A DNA stretch of 64,000 bases, from positions 1,860,001 to 1,924,000 of the forward strand of contig OY282354.1 of the NCBI GenBank assembly GCA_958295485.1. The letters are read 5' to 3'. The stretch's first letter is position 1, and every line of letters begins with the position of its first letter. The DNA comes from an uncultured Gammaproteobacteria bacterium. Lineage in GTDB: Bacteria; Pseudomonadota; Gammaproteobacteria; Eutrophobiales; Eutrophobiaceae. Under the pieces are notes generated by a model. That model saw only the letters and a program-made list of their open reading frames with translations, did not search any database and was not told the DNA's origin. Positions 46,707 to 55,846 of the stretch are shown piece after piece. Position numbers and translations under genes: made by a program.

Positions 46707-48056
46707 ATGACAAACAAGAAAACCCTTGCCCAAATTTTCCCTGACGACATCAGGCATGTAGCCGGCAACGGTTTGCTGGACCGCCGGTTGTTTTTGAAAA
46801 GCAGCTTGGCGTTAAGCTCCGCTTCGTTTATTGCGGATGGCGCGCACGCTGCCGGGACTGAGCAACCGGCCCGACCGGCCTGGATGAATGTGCCGGGTGA
46901 ACCGTTTACGCCTTACGGCAGACCATCAGGGTTTGAGGATGAGGTTGCCCGGTTTCCCTCCCCAAACCGGCAGTTGCGCAACAACGGCGCCTCTTGGACC
47001 CCCCTGCACAAGCTGGAGGGCATGATTACGCCTAACGGCCTGCATTATGAACGGCATCACAACGGCGTTCCCCGGATCAATCCCGATGAGCACGAATTGC
47101 TGGTTCACGGGTTGGTGGAGCGTCCCTCCTTTTTCAGTATCGAAAATTTATTACGCTACCCGTTGCGCTCACAAATCTGTTTTGTCGAATGTGGCGGCAA
47201 CAGTAATCCCGGGTGGAATAAATCGCCTTCCCGGGCCGAAGCCGGTTACTTTCACGGATTGGTTTCATGCAGTGAATGGACTGGCGTGCCCTTATCGACC
47301 GTCCTGGCCGAGACAGGCCTCGATAAAAAAGCGAAGTGGTTGATTGCCGACGGCGCCGATGCCTTTGCCATGAATATCAGCATCCCTGTCGAGAAGGCCA
47401 TGGAAGACGCCATGTTGGCCCTGTACCAGAATGGCGAACGGCTAAGGCCGGAGAACGGTTATCCCTTGCGTCTGCTTCTCCCCGGCTGGGAAGGGGTATT
47501 GAACGTGAAGTGGTTGCGGGCATTAAAGGCTGTGGAGAAACCCATCATGGCGAGGAACGAGACGGCCAGGTACACCGAGTTGTTGCCGTCCGGCAAGGCC
47601 CGCATGTTCACGTTCACCATGGAAGCGAAATCGTTGATCACGTCACCCTCGGCCGGCATGGTATTAAATCAAGGGCCGGGTTTATACCAGGTTTCCGGCC
47701 TGGCCTGGAGTGGCCGGGGCCGGGTAAAACAGGTGGATGTATCAGTTGACGGCGGGAAATCCTGGGCGCCGGCGGAGTTGCAGACGCCAGTGCTGGAAAA
47801 GGCATTTACCCGGTTTCGTATTCCCTGGCAGTGGAACGGCGCGCCGTCAATGCTCAAAAGCAGGGCTATTGATGAAACCGGCTACGTGCAACCTGAGAGA
47901 CAACAACTCATCAACGAGCGGGGAAGGCACGGTTTTTTTCACTACAACGCCATTGTCACCTGGCACGTTGACGAAGACGGGAGTGTAACGCATACCTATG
48001 ACACTGATACGGCACAACCTGACAATAACGGCAGCATTGATACTGGCTGGGATTAG
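46707..48056 (+). CDS. soxC: SoxC-like sulfane dehydrogenase / sulfite oxidase subunit
   Basis: A 449-residue molybdopterin protein of the sulfite oxidase family. A twin-arginine signal (DRRLFLKSSLALSSASF) points to Tat export. The molybdenum-coordinating Cys is in CFVECGGNS, and the C-terminal Mo-co dimerisation domain is present (VDVSVDGGKSWAPAEL). With the cytochrome c encoded next it matches SoxCD. No other sox genes are in the window, so a stand-alone SorAB-like sulfite dehydrogenase is an alternative. Its last 60 bp overlap a copy of the next gene's signal-peptide start, and this junction has been triplicated. Confidence 0.9.
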   Translation: MTNKKTLAQIFPDDIRHVAGNGLLDRRLFLKSSLALSSASFIADGAHAAGTEQPARPAWMNVPGEPFTPYGRPSGFEDEVARFPSPNRQLRNNGASWTPLHKLEGMITPNGLHYERHHNGVPRINPDEHELLVHGLVERPSFFSIENLLRYPLRSQICFVECGGNSNPGWNKSPSRAEAGYFHGLVSCSEWTGVPLSTVLAETGLDKKAKWLIADGADAFAMNISIPVEKAMEDAMLALYQNGERLRPENGYPLRLLLPGWEGVLNVKWLRALKAVEKPIMARNETARYTELLPSGKARMFTFTMEAKSLITSPSAGMVLNQGPGLYQVSGLAWSGRGRVKQVDVSVDGGKSWAPAELQTPVLEKAFTRFRIPWQWNGAPSMLKSRAIDETGYVQPERQQLINERGRHGFFHYNAIVTWHVDEDGSVTHTYDTDTAQPDNNGSIDTGWD

Positions 48057-48324
48057 TCTCAACGCCGCCGAGATGCACCGTCACTTGGCAGGCAGATGAA
48101 GGCAGGAGCGTAACGCATACCTATGACACTGATACGGAACAACCTGACAATAACGGCAGCATTGATACTGGCTGGGATTAATCTCAACGCCGCCGAGATG
48201 CACCGTCACTTGGCAGGCAGATGAAGGCAGGAGCGTAACGCATACCTATGACACTGATACGGAACAACCTGGCAATAACGGCAGCATTGATACTGGCTGG
48301 GATTAGTCTCAACGCCGCCGAGAT
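47955..48324 (+). repeat. Tandem triplication of the soxC-cytochrome gene junction (125 bp)
   Basis: Units begin at 47955, 48080 and 48205, each starting GTCAC(C/T)TGGCA and spaced exactly 125 bp. Each carries the soxC 3' end (VTHTYDTDT in the soxC frame) and, in another frame, the ATG and signal peptide of the cytochrome gene. ATGs lie at 47998, 48123 and 48248. The first two give 33-residue dead-end ORFs (47998-48099 and 48123-48224); only the third continues into the cytochrome. Confidence 0.92.
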
Positions 48325-48781
48325 TCGTCCCGGCCCGCAGTTGGGCACGCCAGCCGGCGCCCATGACATCAGCAGCAGGGATTGGGGCATCATGCCGGAT
48401 GGGGCCGGTCTCCCGGCGGGGAGTGGCACGGCAAAGCAGGGCAGGAAAATCTACGAGAAACTTTGCATATCCTGTCATGGCGACGGCGGATTAGGTGGCA
48501 GCGGCGATCAATTGGCCGGCGCGCAAATGCAATTGACCGATGAATGGCCGGAAAAAACAATCGGCAACTATTGGCCTTATGCAACCACCTTGTTTGATTT
48601 CATCCGGCGCGCCAAACCCATGTTGCAACCCGGCAGCCTGACCGCTTCAGAGGTATATGCCGTCACGGCGTACCTGCTCTATTTGAACGAGATCATCCCG
48701 GAAAATCAGCAAATCAACGCCGCCACCCTCCCGACCGTCAAAATGCCGAACCAGGACGGCTTTATCCTGATCCTGGAGTAG
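48248..48781 (+). CDS. soxD: Periplasmic cytochrome c, SoxD-like
   Basis: A 177-residue monohaem cytochrome c with a Sec signal peptide (NLAITAALILAGISLNAAE). The haem site is CISCH (73-77) and a Met ligand is likely in AKPM. It is inferred to take electrons from the SoxC-like enzyme encoded just upstream. SoxD proteins of model organisms are larger and dihaem, so this shorter form is closer to SorB-like or single-domain SoxD partners. The start at 48248 is the third of three near-identical start regions. The last 45 bp recur at 49847 beyond the inserted methyltransferase. Confidence 0.85.
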   Translation: MTLIRNNLAITAALILAGISLNAAEIRPGPQLGTPAGAHDISSRDWGIMPDGAGLPAGSGTAKQGRKIYEKLCISCHGDGGLGGSGDQLAGAQMQLTDEWPEKTIGNYWPYATTLFDFIRRAKPMLQPGSLTASEVYAVTAYLLYLNEIIPENQQINAATLPTVKMPNQDGFILILE

Positions 48782-48880
48782 CCTGAATAACAACCGCCTG
48801 AGGCAAATTCAGGAAGCATAAATCAGGGTAAGCCGTTACAATAATCACCCATGTCCGGCAATACATTTGGAAAATTATTC
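48737..48880 (+). repeat. Left 144-bp direct repeat flanking the orphan methyltransferase
   Basis: About 90% identical (14 mismatches, no gaps) to 49847-49990, at a constant offset of 1110 bp. It covers the 3' end of the cytochrome gene, the intergenic region and the first ten codons of aroC. Confidence 0.92.
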
Positions 48881-48955
48881 CTGACTTTGACCGAGGTCAG
48901 GAGAGACAGCCCGTCAGGAGAGAGGGAACTTTTACCGATAGCAAAAACGGAATAA
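48851..48955 (+). pseudogene. aroC 5' fragment acting as a leader ORF
   Basis: A 34-codon frame whose first ten residues ([10 protein letters not shown]) are those of AroC; it then runs into unrelated sequence and ends TAA at 48953-48955, five bases before the methyltransferase ATG. It is a by-product of the duplication. It probably puts the methyltransferase under the aroC translation signals by termination and re-initiation. Confidence 0.8.
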
Positions 48956-48960
48956 ACAAT

Positions 48961-49896
48961 ATGTTCGATTTAAATATAAAAATTGCAGAAGAATTCAGTG
49001 TGGATGAAAGTGCGGTACTTTTTCATGGGGGGTGTCTCGACCTGCTCAAAGACATGCCGGACAAGTCAATGCAATTAGTTGTAACGTCCCCTCCTTACAA
49101 CATCGGCAAGGAATATGAGAAAAAAATAAATATCGAAACTTATATCAAACAGCAAACAGAAGTAATAAAAGACTGCGTTCGCGTTCTTTCCGATACAGGG
49201 AGTATATGCTGGCAAGTTGGGAATTATGTAAATAACGGCTCAATTATTCCGCTTGATACTGTTTTGTATCCGATATTTACCGACCTGAATCTTATCCTGA
49301 GAAATAGAATTGTCTGGTATTTTGAACATGGTTTGCATTGCTCCAGAAGGTTTTCCGGCCGTTATGAGACAATTAGCTGGTTTACGAAAAAAACAAAAGA
49401 ATACGTTTTTAATCTTGATCCGGTAAGGGTTCCCCAGAAATATCCGGCCAAGAAGTATTTTAAGGGGCCTAAGGCGGGACAGTATTCCTGCAACCCTTTA
49501 GGCAAAAATCCAGGGGATATTTGGGACATTCCCAATGTTAAAAATAACCATATAGAAAAAACAGAGCACCCATGCCAATTTCCGGTAGAGTTGATTGAAC
49601 GATTTGTGCTATCGATGACAAATGAGGGGGACTGGGTGTTTGACCCCTTTCTTGGAACCGGCACGTCAATTATTGCAGCGATACGGCATAAAAGAAAAGG
49701 GGCAGGCGCAGAGACAGAAAAGAAGTATGTTGACATTGCACAAGACAGAATACAAAAATCAATCAACGGGATATTGCGAACAAGGCCGATGAATAAACCC
49801 AAATATGATCCTGCAACAAGCAACAACAGCCTGACTATATCGCCCTGTCAAAATGCCGAACAGGGACAGCTTTATCATGATCCTGGAGTAGCTTGA
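48961..49896 (+). CDS. Orphan beta-class DNA methyltransferase
   Basis: A 311-residue enzyme with TSPPYN (42-47) before the SAM motif DPFLGTGTS (228-236): a beta-class N6-adenine or N4-cytosine methyltransferase. The target is unknown. No endonuclease gene is next to it. The base composition is AT-rich compared with prmB, soxC and aroC, indicating transfer. It sits between direct repeats copied from the cytochrome 3' end and the aroC start. Its last 15 or so residues (SPCQNAEQGQLYHDPGVA region) are translated from the duplicated cytochrome end in another frame, so the original C-terminus may have been a little different. Confidence 0.92.
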   Translation: MFDLNIKIAEEFSVDESAVLFHGGCLDLLKDMPDKSMQLVVTSPPYNIGKEYEKKINIETYIKQQTEVIKDCVRVLSDTGSICWQVGNYVNNGSIIPLDTVLYPIFTDLNLILRNRIVWYFEHGLHCSRRFSGRYETISWFTKKTKEYVFNLDPVRVPQKYPAKKYFKGPKAGQYSCNPLGKNPGDIWDIPNVKNNHIEKTEHPCQFPVELIERFVLSMTNEGDWVFDPFLGTGTSIIAAIRHKRKGAGAETEKKYVDIAQDRIQKSINGILRTRPMNKPKYDPATSNNSLTISPCQNAEQGQLYHDPGVA

Positions 49897-49990
49897 ATAA
49901 CAACTGTCTGATGCAAATCCAGGAAACATAAATTATTGTAAGCCGTTACAATAATCACCCATGTCCGGCAATACGTTTGGAAAATTATTC
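49847..49990 (+). repeat. Right 144-bp direct repeat, leading into intact aroC
   Basis: Second copy of 48737-48880. Here the aroC start is the functional one, while the cytochrome 3' end is the dead copy. Confidence 0.92.
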
Positions 49991-51025
49991 ACTGTAACAA
50001 GCTGTGGCGAGAGCCACGGTGATGGTTACCTGGGCATTGTCGACGGTTGTCCGCCGGGGTTGCTCCTTGATGAAGCCGACCTGCAACGGGACTTGGACCG
50101 GCGCAAGCCCGGTCAATCACGACACGTTACCCAGCGCCGGGAATCCGATAAAGTCATGATCTTATCCGGGGTTTTTGAAGGTGAGACCACAGGAACGCCG
50201 ATTGGCCTTTTGATTGAAAATGAGGATCAGCGCGCTAAAGATTATTCAGCAATCAAGGATAAATTCCGACCGGGACATGCTGATTATACCTACTATAAAA
50301 AATACGGCCGGCGGGATTACCGGGGGGGTGGGCGCGCCTCCGCCCGTGAAACCTGTATGCGCGTTGCCGCCGGCGCCATCGCGAAGAAATATCTGCGCGA
50401 GCGATATGATTGTTTGGTTCGCGGGTATCTTGCGCAGTTAGGCCCCATTCAGACGTGGTTGCAGGATTGGAACGAGGTCGATAACAACCCGTTTTTCTGT
50501 CCCGATGCAAATAAAGTCCCGGAGTTGGAAGCTTACCTGGATGACCTGCGCAAGTCGGGTGATTCCATCGGCGCCCGGGTGAACCTGGTAGCCGCCAATG
50601 TGCCGGCAGGTTTGGGCGAACCGATATTCGATCGTTTAGATGCTGACATCGCCAAGGCCATGATGAGTATCAATGCAGTCAAGGGCGTCGAGCTCGGCGA
50701 TGGTTTTAACGTCATCGAGCAAAAAGGAACGGAGCACCGGGATGAAATCTCCGCCGAGGGATTTTTATCCAACCACGCGGGAGGCGTTTTAGGCGGCATT
50801 TCCAGTGGCCAGGAAATTTTAGTGAGCATCGCCCTCAAGCCGACGTCGAGTATACGCATTCCCGGAAAAACGATCGACGTTGATGGAAATGAGACCGAAA
50901 TCGCCACCACCGGCCGCCACGACCCTTGCGTGGGCATCCGCGCCACCCCTATCGCCGAAGCAATGCTGGCCCTCGTGTTGATGGACCACGCACTGAGACA
51001 CCGCGCCCAAAACGGCTTTGATTAG
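49961..51025 (+). CDS. aroC: Chorismate synthase
   Basis: A 354-residue enzyme making chorismate from 5-enolpyruvylshikimate-3-phosphate with reduced FMN, the last step of the shikimate pathway. Signatures GESHGDG near the N-terminus, [15 protein letters not shown] in the middle and [17 protein letters not shown] near the end are all intact, and the length is normal. The upstream 114 bp are a repeat of sequence also found before the orphan methyltransferase, so its promoter region exists in two copies. Confidence 0.97.
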   Translation: MSGNTFGKLFTVTSCGESHGDGYLGIVDGCPPGLLLDEADLQRDLDRRKPGQSRHVTQRRESDKVMILSGVFEGETTGTPIGLLIENEDQRAKDYSAIKDKFRPGHADYTYYKKYGRRDYRGGGRASARETCMRVAAGAIAKKYLRERYDCLVRGYLAQLGPIQTWLQDWNEVDNNPFFCPDANKVPELEAYLDDLRKSGDSIGARVNLVAANVPAGLGEPIFDRLDADIAKAMMSINAVKGVELGDGFNVIEQKGTEHRDEISAEGFLSNHAGGVLGGISSGQEILVSIALKPTSSIRIPGKTIDVDGNETEIATTGRHDPCVGIRATPIAEAMLALVLMDHALRHRAQNGFD

Positions 51026-51057
51026 GAGCTTACTTAGAGAATATCGTTACTCGTCAA

Positions 51058-51327
51058 TTACCGGCCAGTCGGGTTCGAGATCGCTCCAATTCGATAAGCA
51101 GTGGGAAACCCGACCCGCAGACCATAAATGACCGCATCAGGATGCTTGGCAAGTAAACGCTTCGTGGCTACCAAATCGTCAGTATTAATTTCGTATTCAC
51201 CTGTTTCGATATCAACGACCAGGAACTTGCCTTTGTGCTCGGACTCAACGTTGTCACGTATCCGTTGTCCATAAATCGCTTCGCCCCGCGATTCGACTTC
51301 TTTGGGAGTATAATTGGCATACGACAT
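51058..51327 (-). CDS. Small conserved hypothetical protein
   Basis: An 89-residue soluble protein with the pattern GKFLVVDIETGEYEINTDDL followed by HPDAVIYGLRVGFPTAYRIG. Similar short proteins are widespread, for example in cyanobacteria, and often sit next to toxin-antitoxin or retropepsin-like genes; no such partner is seen here. It lies directly downstream of the truncated aas gene (51-bp gap, same strand) with an AAGGAGA ribosome site just before the ATG. The function is unknown. Confidence 0.7.
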   Translation of the reverse strand: MSYANYTPKEVESRGEAIYGQRIRDNVESEHKGKFLVVDIETGEYEINTDDLVATKRLLAKHPDAVIYGLRVGFPTAYRIGAISNPTGR

Positions 51328-51377
51328 GATGATTTTCTCCTTGGTATTTCGGAGGGATTATCTCAAAAACAACTTAA

Positions 51378-54300
51378 CTAACCCTGCTTATCGTCGGGTT
51401 TTGCGGAATGTGAACGGCGGGCGACGATGGTGAGGAAGCCGTCTTCGTCCAGGTGGCCTTTGTCTCCTGTTTTGTACCAGCGCTTGTTGTCTATCTTGAC
51501 GATGACCTCATTGGTTTTTGCTTCATCTTTCAGGTAGCCTGACATAACCTGCGCTCCGCCGATCAATATCAAGCCGTCTTCTCCCGTGGCTGATTGTTGC
51601 AGGGTTTCCGGGTCAACGATTCTGAAACTGGAGCCCGGCAGCGGCAGGCCTACCGTCCCCGGCTTTGTTCCTGATTGCACCTTCCAGTAACGGCTGTCGA
51701 GGTGGTCGGGGACGTTGACGCTGGCAACCGGAGAGGTTTCCGTTGCGCCGTAGCCTTCTAAAACGTCTTTATTGAATTTCAGTTTGAAGGCATCCCGAAC
51801 GCTGGTATCCAGTTTTTCAGCATCGGCAATGACTAAGCGCAGGGATTCGAACATGAGGGGATGCACGCGCTTGTCCTCGGTGTATAAACGCAAGAAAGCA
51901 GAAGCGCTGAACAGGATCGTTGCCTTGTATTTTGCCACCGTCCTGGCAACGTTTACCGCATCGGTCGGGTCCGGGTGACATACCATGGAGACACCCTCGA
52001 TCAACGGCATGAGCGTAGTCACCGTCAGGCCGAATGCGTGAAACAGCGGCAGGGTGGCCATGACGACGTCGTTGGATTGCGTGTTCAGAACGTCCGATAT
52101 CTGCTTCACGTTGGCCATCAGGTTACGCTGGCTCAACATGACGCCCCCTGGTTCGCCTTCGTCGCCGCCGGAGAAAAGAATGGCTGCGGTCGAGTCCAAC
52201 CCGACGTGCCGACAATACCATTTTTTCAGCAACCAGGCCGGAAATAACGACATGCAAGCCAGGGTGATCAATTTCGCAGTGGTAGCGATTTCCTGTTCTA
52301 ATTCTTCCATGTAACAGACGTTCAACCCTGACAGCAATGGAGCAAGCCCCCTGTCCCGTTGTTCCGGTTTTTTCAGGAAAGCGGTCGAGGTATAGACACT
52401 GTCGATTTCCGCCTTTGTCACAGCCGATAGCAGGGCTTCCGGGCTTGCTGTATGGTCAAGGTTGACCAGGGTCTTGCCAGCCATCAGGCCGGCCATGTTG
52501 ACGATAGCGCCGTCGCTGCCGGTGGGTAACAATATTCCGATGTTTTGCCCCTTGCTGTGTTTTTTAACGAACCTGGAAAAACAGGCGCTCGCAACGGCGA
52601 TTTTTTTATACGAGACAGGCTTGCCCGTACTGTCCGCGACGGCAATCTCGGCGGGCAGGCGTTTTACCGTGTCCATGAATGCGTAAGACAGCGGTTCCAG
52701 CGTCTCGACGTAGCGATTCCAGGTGGTGATGGACAAGTCGAAGATGCGCTGCTTTAACTCATCAGCTTTAGTGTCCATGGGCAGGGGTTTGCCGAACTCG
52801 ATAATAATGTGGTGTTTCCCGCCGGTTGCGCGAATGGTTTTTAACCTGTCGCCGGCCCGGGAAAACCGGGTCCCCCATAAGCCGCGCAGGTAGAAGGGCA
52901 GGATTACGCCCCCGGACGCCACAACCGCTTCAGCCGCTTTTTCATAACCGTGATGGAATTCCGTCAACTGGCCGGAACGGCTCAGTGTTCCTTCGGGAAA
53001 CAGACAGACGACCTCGCCTGCGCTGATGAGTTCGGCAATGGTCTTCAGCGTCGATTTACTAGCGCCGCCGGCGATGGGTATCACCTCGAAGAGATCAAAA
53101 AACCTTTTCAAGTACCATTTCCGATAGATGCCTTTTTCCATCACGAAGCGGATGGGACGCGGCGCTGCCATCTGGATGATGGCCCAGTCGATCCAGCTGA
53201 CGTGGTTGCCCAACATCAACACGCCGCCGGTTTCAGGAATGTTTCTAAATCCCAACACTTCCAGGCGGTAGCGCAGCCCGATGGCCGAGGTGACGATAAA
53301 CCTTACCAGGGATTGCGGCAATTTATATACCGTATAAAATCCGCCGGCCAAGGCAACGACAGTCAACAGGATGAACAACAGGTTGCTGATCTCCACTAAT
53401 GAAAAGACCACGGTCAAGATCAGGAAGCTCAACATCACTATGTTCTGAATCAGGTTATTCCCCGCCAATACCCGGCCTAAGATATGCTCGCCGGCATGAA
53501 ATTGAATCAGGGCGTTGAGAGGAATGATGAATATGCCGCCGAGCATACCGAGCAGGAGGATATTGAGACCGTGAGCCGGCACGCTTTCGAGCCCCGGCAG
53601 GATGAATAAGCACGTGGCCACGCCCAGGGACCCGATGGGGATCAAGCCGGTCTCAATGTAATTTTTCGAGACTTTACCGGCGATAATGGAACCGAACATA
53701 ATGCCGATGCCGGCACAGGCCAACATGCCTTGAATGATCCGGGTATCGAGCACGCCCAGGTTGTCTTTTGCAAAGGCGGGGAATGCCGCCAACAGGACCT
53801 GGCCGATTGCCCAGAAAATCGCCAGGCCGATAATTGACAGGAAAATAACTTCATGGGATTTCACCGCTTTTATATTATCGGCAAAGTAGTGTCCGGTTCG
53901 ATATTTGCTCCAGTCGAACCGCATACTTTCATCGAGTTCCTGGGTGTCCGGCAAACGATAGGCCAGGAATAGTTCCACTATCGCGCCGGCAATTAAAAAC
54001 CAGCCTATGGGCGCAATGACCTGCAATACGTCTTGCTTGGTGGAAAAGATCACGTCGGCCAGGTACATCTCAAACAGGATCGAAAATACAAACGTGCCGG
54101 CAAGAATGGCAATAGTGGTGGTAGCCTGCACCACGCCATTGCCCCGCGCCAGACGTTCTTTGCCCACGATTTCCTTGATGTAGCCGTATTTTGCCGGTGA
54201 ATAAAAAGCGCTTTGCACCGCCAGCAGAAACGTCATGCAGAAGGCCACCCAAAACCATCCTATGTAATAGAAGAGGGTAATCAGGGAGGTCAAGCCGACG

Positions 54301-54557
54301 GCGCCCCAGGCGGTGACGAGCATGACCTTGTTTTTCGGATACTTATCCGCCAGAAAGCCGGATGGAGTGAACAACAGGATGAACGGCAGGAGGATCAGCG
54401 AATTCACAATTGCCGTCAATATGATCAGGGCATCGCCGTCATAAGTCTTGAAGACGGTATTCTGTATCGTGATCTTATGCCCCAGGTCCACAAAGGCATT
54501 CAAAAAGATCATGAGAATGTACGGAAAAAACCCCCTGATCCTGAATAGATTGCCCAT
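51378..54557 (-). CDS. aas: LplT-Aas fusion: lysophospholipid transporter / acyltransferase / acyl-ACP synthetase, C-terminally truncated
   Basis: A 1,059-residue fusion. Residues 1-412 are an MFS lysophospholipid flippase (LplT-like). Residues about 430-620 are a PlsC acyltransferase with NHVSWID (451-457) and FPEGTLSRSG. The rest is an AMP-forming ligase with FSGGDEGEPGGVMLSQ and GYGATETSP. It should import and re-acylate lysophospholipids. After YKTGDKGHLDEDGFLTIV the protein reads ARRSHSAKPDDKQG and stops. Normally about 80-100 more residues, with the catalytic Lys of the C-terminal lid, follow. The ligase half is therefore probably impaired while transporter and acyltransferase appear whole. 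Confidence 0.88.
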   Translation of the reverse strand: MGNLFRIRGFFPYILMIFLNAFVDLGHKITIQNTVFKTYDGDALIILTAIVNSLILLPFILLFTPSGFLADKYPKNKVMLVTAWGAVGLTSLITLFYYIGWFWVAFCMTFLLAVQSAFYSPAKYGYIKEIVGKERLARGNGVVQATTTIAILAGTFVFSILFEMYLADVIFSTKQDVLQVIAPIGWFLIAGAIVELFLAYRLPDTQELDESMRFDWSKYRTGHYFADNIKAVKSHEVIFLSIIGLAIFWAIGQVLLAAFPAFAKDNLGVLDTRIIQGMLACAGIGIMFGSIIAGKVSKNYIETGLIPIGSLGVATCLFILPGLESVPAHGLNILLLGMLGGIFIIPLNALIQFHAGEHILGRVLAGNNLIQNIVMLSFLILTVVFSLVEISNLLFILLTVVALAGGFYTVYKLPQSLVRFIVTSAIGLRYRLEVLGFRNIPETGGVLMLGNHVSWIDWAIIQMAAPRPIRFVMEKGIYRKWYLKRFFDLFEVIPIAGGASKSTLKTIAELISAGEVVCLFPEGTLSRSGQLTEFHHGYEKAAEAVVASGGVILPFYLRGLWGTRFSRAGDRLKTIRATGGKHHIIIEFGKPLPMDTKADELKQRIFDLSITTWNRYVETLEPLSYAFMDTVKRLPAEIAVADSTGKPVSYKKIAVASACFSRFVKKHSKGQNIGILLPTGSDGAIVNMAGLMAGKTLVNLDHTASPEALLSAVTKAEIDSVYTSTAFLKKPEQRDRGLAPLLSGLNVCYMEELEQEIATTAKLITLACMSLFPAWLLKKWYCRHVGLDSTAAILFSGGDEGEPGGVMLSQRNLMANVKQISDVLNTQSNDVVMATLPLFHAFGLTVTTLMPLIEGVSMVCHPDPTDAVNVARTVAKYKATILFSASAFLRLYTEDKRVHPLMFESLRLVIADAEKLDTSVRDAFKLKFNKDVLEGYGATETSPVASVNVPDHLDSRYWKVQSGTKPGTVGLPLPGSSFRIVDPETLQQSATGEDGLILIGGAQVMSGYLKDEAKTNEVIVKIDNKRWYKTGDKGHLDEDGFLTIVARRSHSAKPDDKQG

Positions 54558-54579
54558 CTTATTTTCCTTCAGCTAATCA

Positions 54580-54825
54580 TCAACTGGTAACTGTGGCGCC
54601 CCGCAACCATTTCGGCTTATATTCGTTGTAGACTATAACACCTTCCTTGAGTTCAAACGGGACCACCCATAATTTCAGGTCGTCGTCAAATTCAAACAAG
54701 GGCAATGGCGCGGTAAAACCGGTATGTTCCGGATAGATTAGAAAGAGCTCTCCCGCGCCCTTAAAATACTTTTGACCATAAGCAAAGAGTTGGTACATGT
54801 CCGCGATGAAAGGTGACAAACTCAA
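54580..54825 (-). pseudogene. mcrC remnant (C-terminal fragment)
   Basis: About 80 codons encode ADMYQLFAYGQKYFKGAGEL followed by LIYPEHTGF and LWVVPFEL, the characteristic end of McrC, the nuclease subunit of the McrBC modification-dependent restriction system. The N-terminal DNA-binding part and most of the nuclease domain are gone. The only start is a TTG without context. It joins directly onto an mcrB fragment at about 54806-54815, which marks a large deletion. Confidence 0.75.
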
Positions 54826-55796
54826 TACGGCCTGCGAATTTCAATTCGCCAAAACAACGCTTCAACGCCTCCTGATCTTTTCTCTTTAACGTCGGGTACC
54901 CGGCGGCCCATAAAAAATGCTGTTGAGCGGCATCCTCGCTTCATAGGTTGTTGGTTCTTCCGCAATTTTATCTACGGTCGTTACTTGGGATTGATTGTTT
55001 AAATTTCGTCGGGGCGAAAGTTCAAACAAATCCAACTCATTAGTTGATGTTTCTTTTCGAGTTCTTTTCGTTTCTCTAGCAGGAACTGATCTATTTCTAT
55101 CTGCGACATGTCCCATGCATCATCATTCTGTAAAAAATTATAGGCAATTTCTCTTCGTAGCGTGTCGCTAAACAGTCTCTCGAAGTCATCAGGAAATAAA
55201 AGAAATAAAAGCATATGGCGAAGTTGACGAGTATTATTTTCCGGTACATTTTCAAGCCATTCCGCAAAATGCCAACCATTGGCCATCAGATCAGATTTTT
55301 TCTGATCGTCTTCTGAGAAGAAACAGGACAACATCTCGACGAAATACGCGAGGTCTTTCTTACACTTCAGAAATTCCTGACCTACACGTGTCGCGCTCAC
55401 GCCCCTTAACACTGGTTCTTTCAACAAAGGATTATCCTTGTTGAAAACGTCACTGGACCATCCCCAAATATGCTTGATATTTATAATTTTCTTTTTAGGC
55501 CCAATGTCACTTTCGTGCGGACAAAGCATCATTACCCAATACATCTCGGCAGCGAGTTTCTTAACGTCCGGGTCCGCATGTTGCAATTGTTGCCTCAGTC
55601 GCGGAATAAATTTCGATTCCCCTTCGCCACTCTCTAAATTGTCGACAAAATACTTAACAAGATCATCAATGTTTTTCTTATTCCAAATTTTTTCCTGACC
55701 AAAGAGGGATTCACCCTTTAGCAGGCAACGTTCCCGCCACTCTTTCGCAGCTGACAGGATTGGGCCAATATCTTTTTCACTACAGTATCTACTCAT
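54806..55796 (-). pseudogene. mcrB remnant (N-terminal domain plus broken AAA domain)
   Basis: An intact 265-codon frame (55796 to 54999) resembles the N-terminal part of McrB-like ATPases (CLLKGESLF, then RHMLLFLLFPDDFERLFSD). After its stop, another frame holds PLNSIFYGPPGT, the Walker A start of McrB, but the following GKT is missing and a stop comes two codons later. A third frame (54892-54806) encodes KDQEALKRCFGELKFAGRIE and FVTFH, a later piece of the same AAA domain. The gene thus carries at least two internal deletions and frameshifts. The first frame could still be expressed as a lone domain. Confidence 0.75.
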
Positions 55797-55846
55797 GAAT
55801 CACTCCTCTTAACTGGTGGTTAAAACACATTGACCCCTGCGGCATC

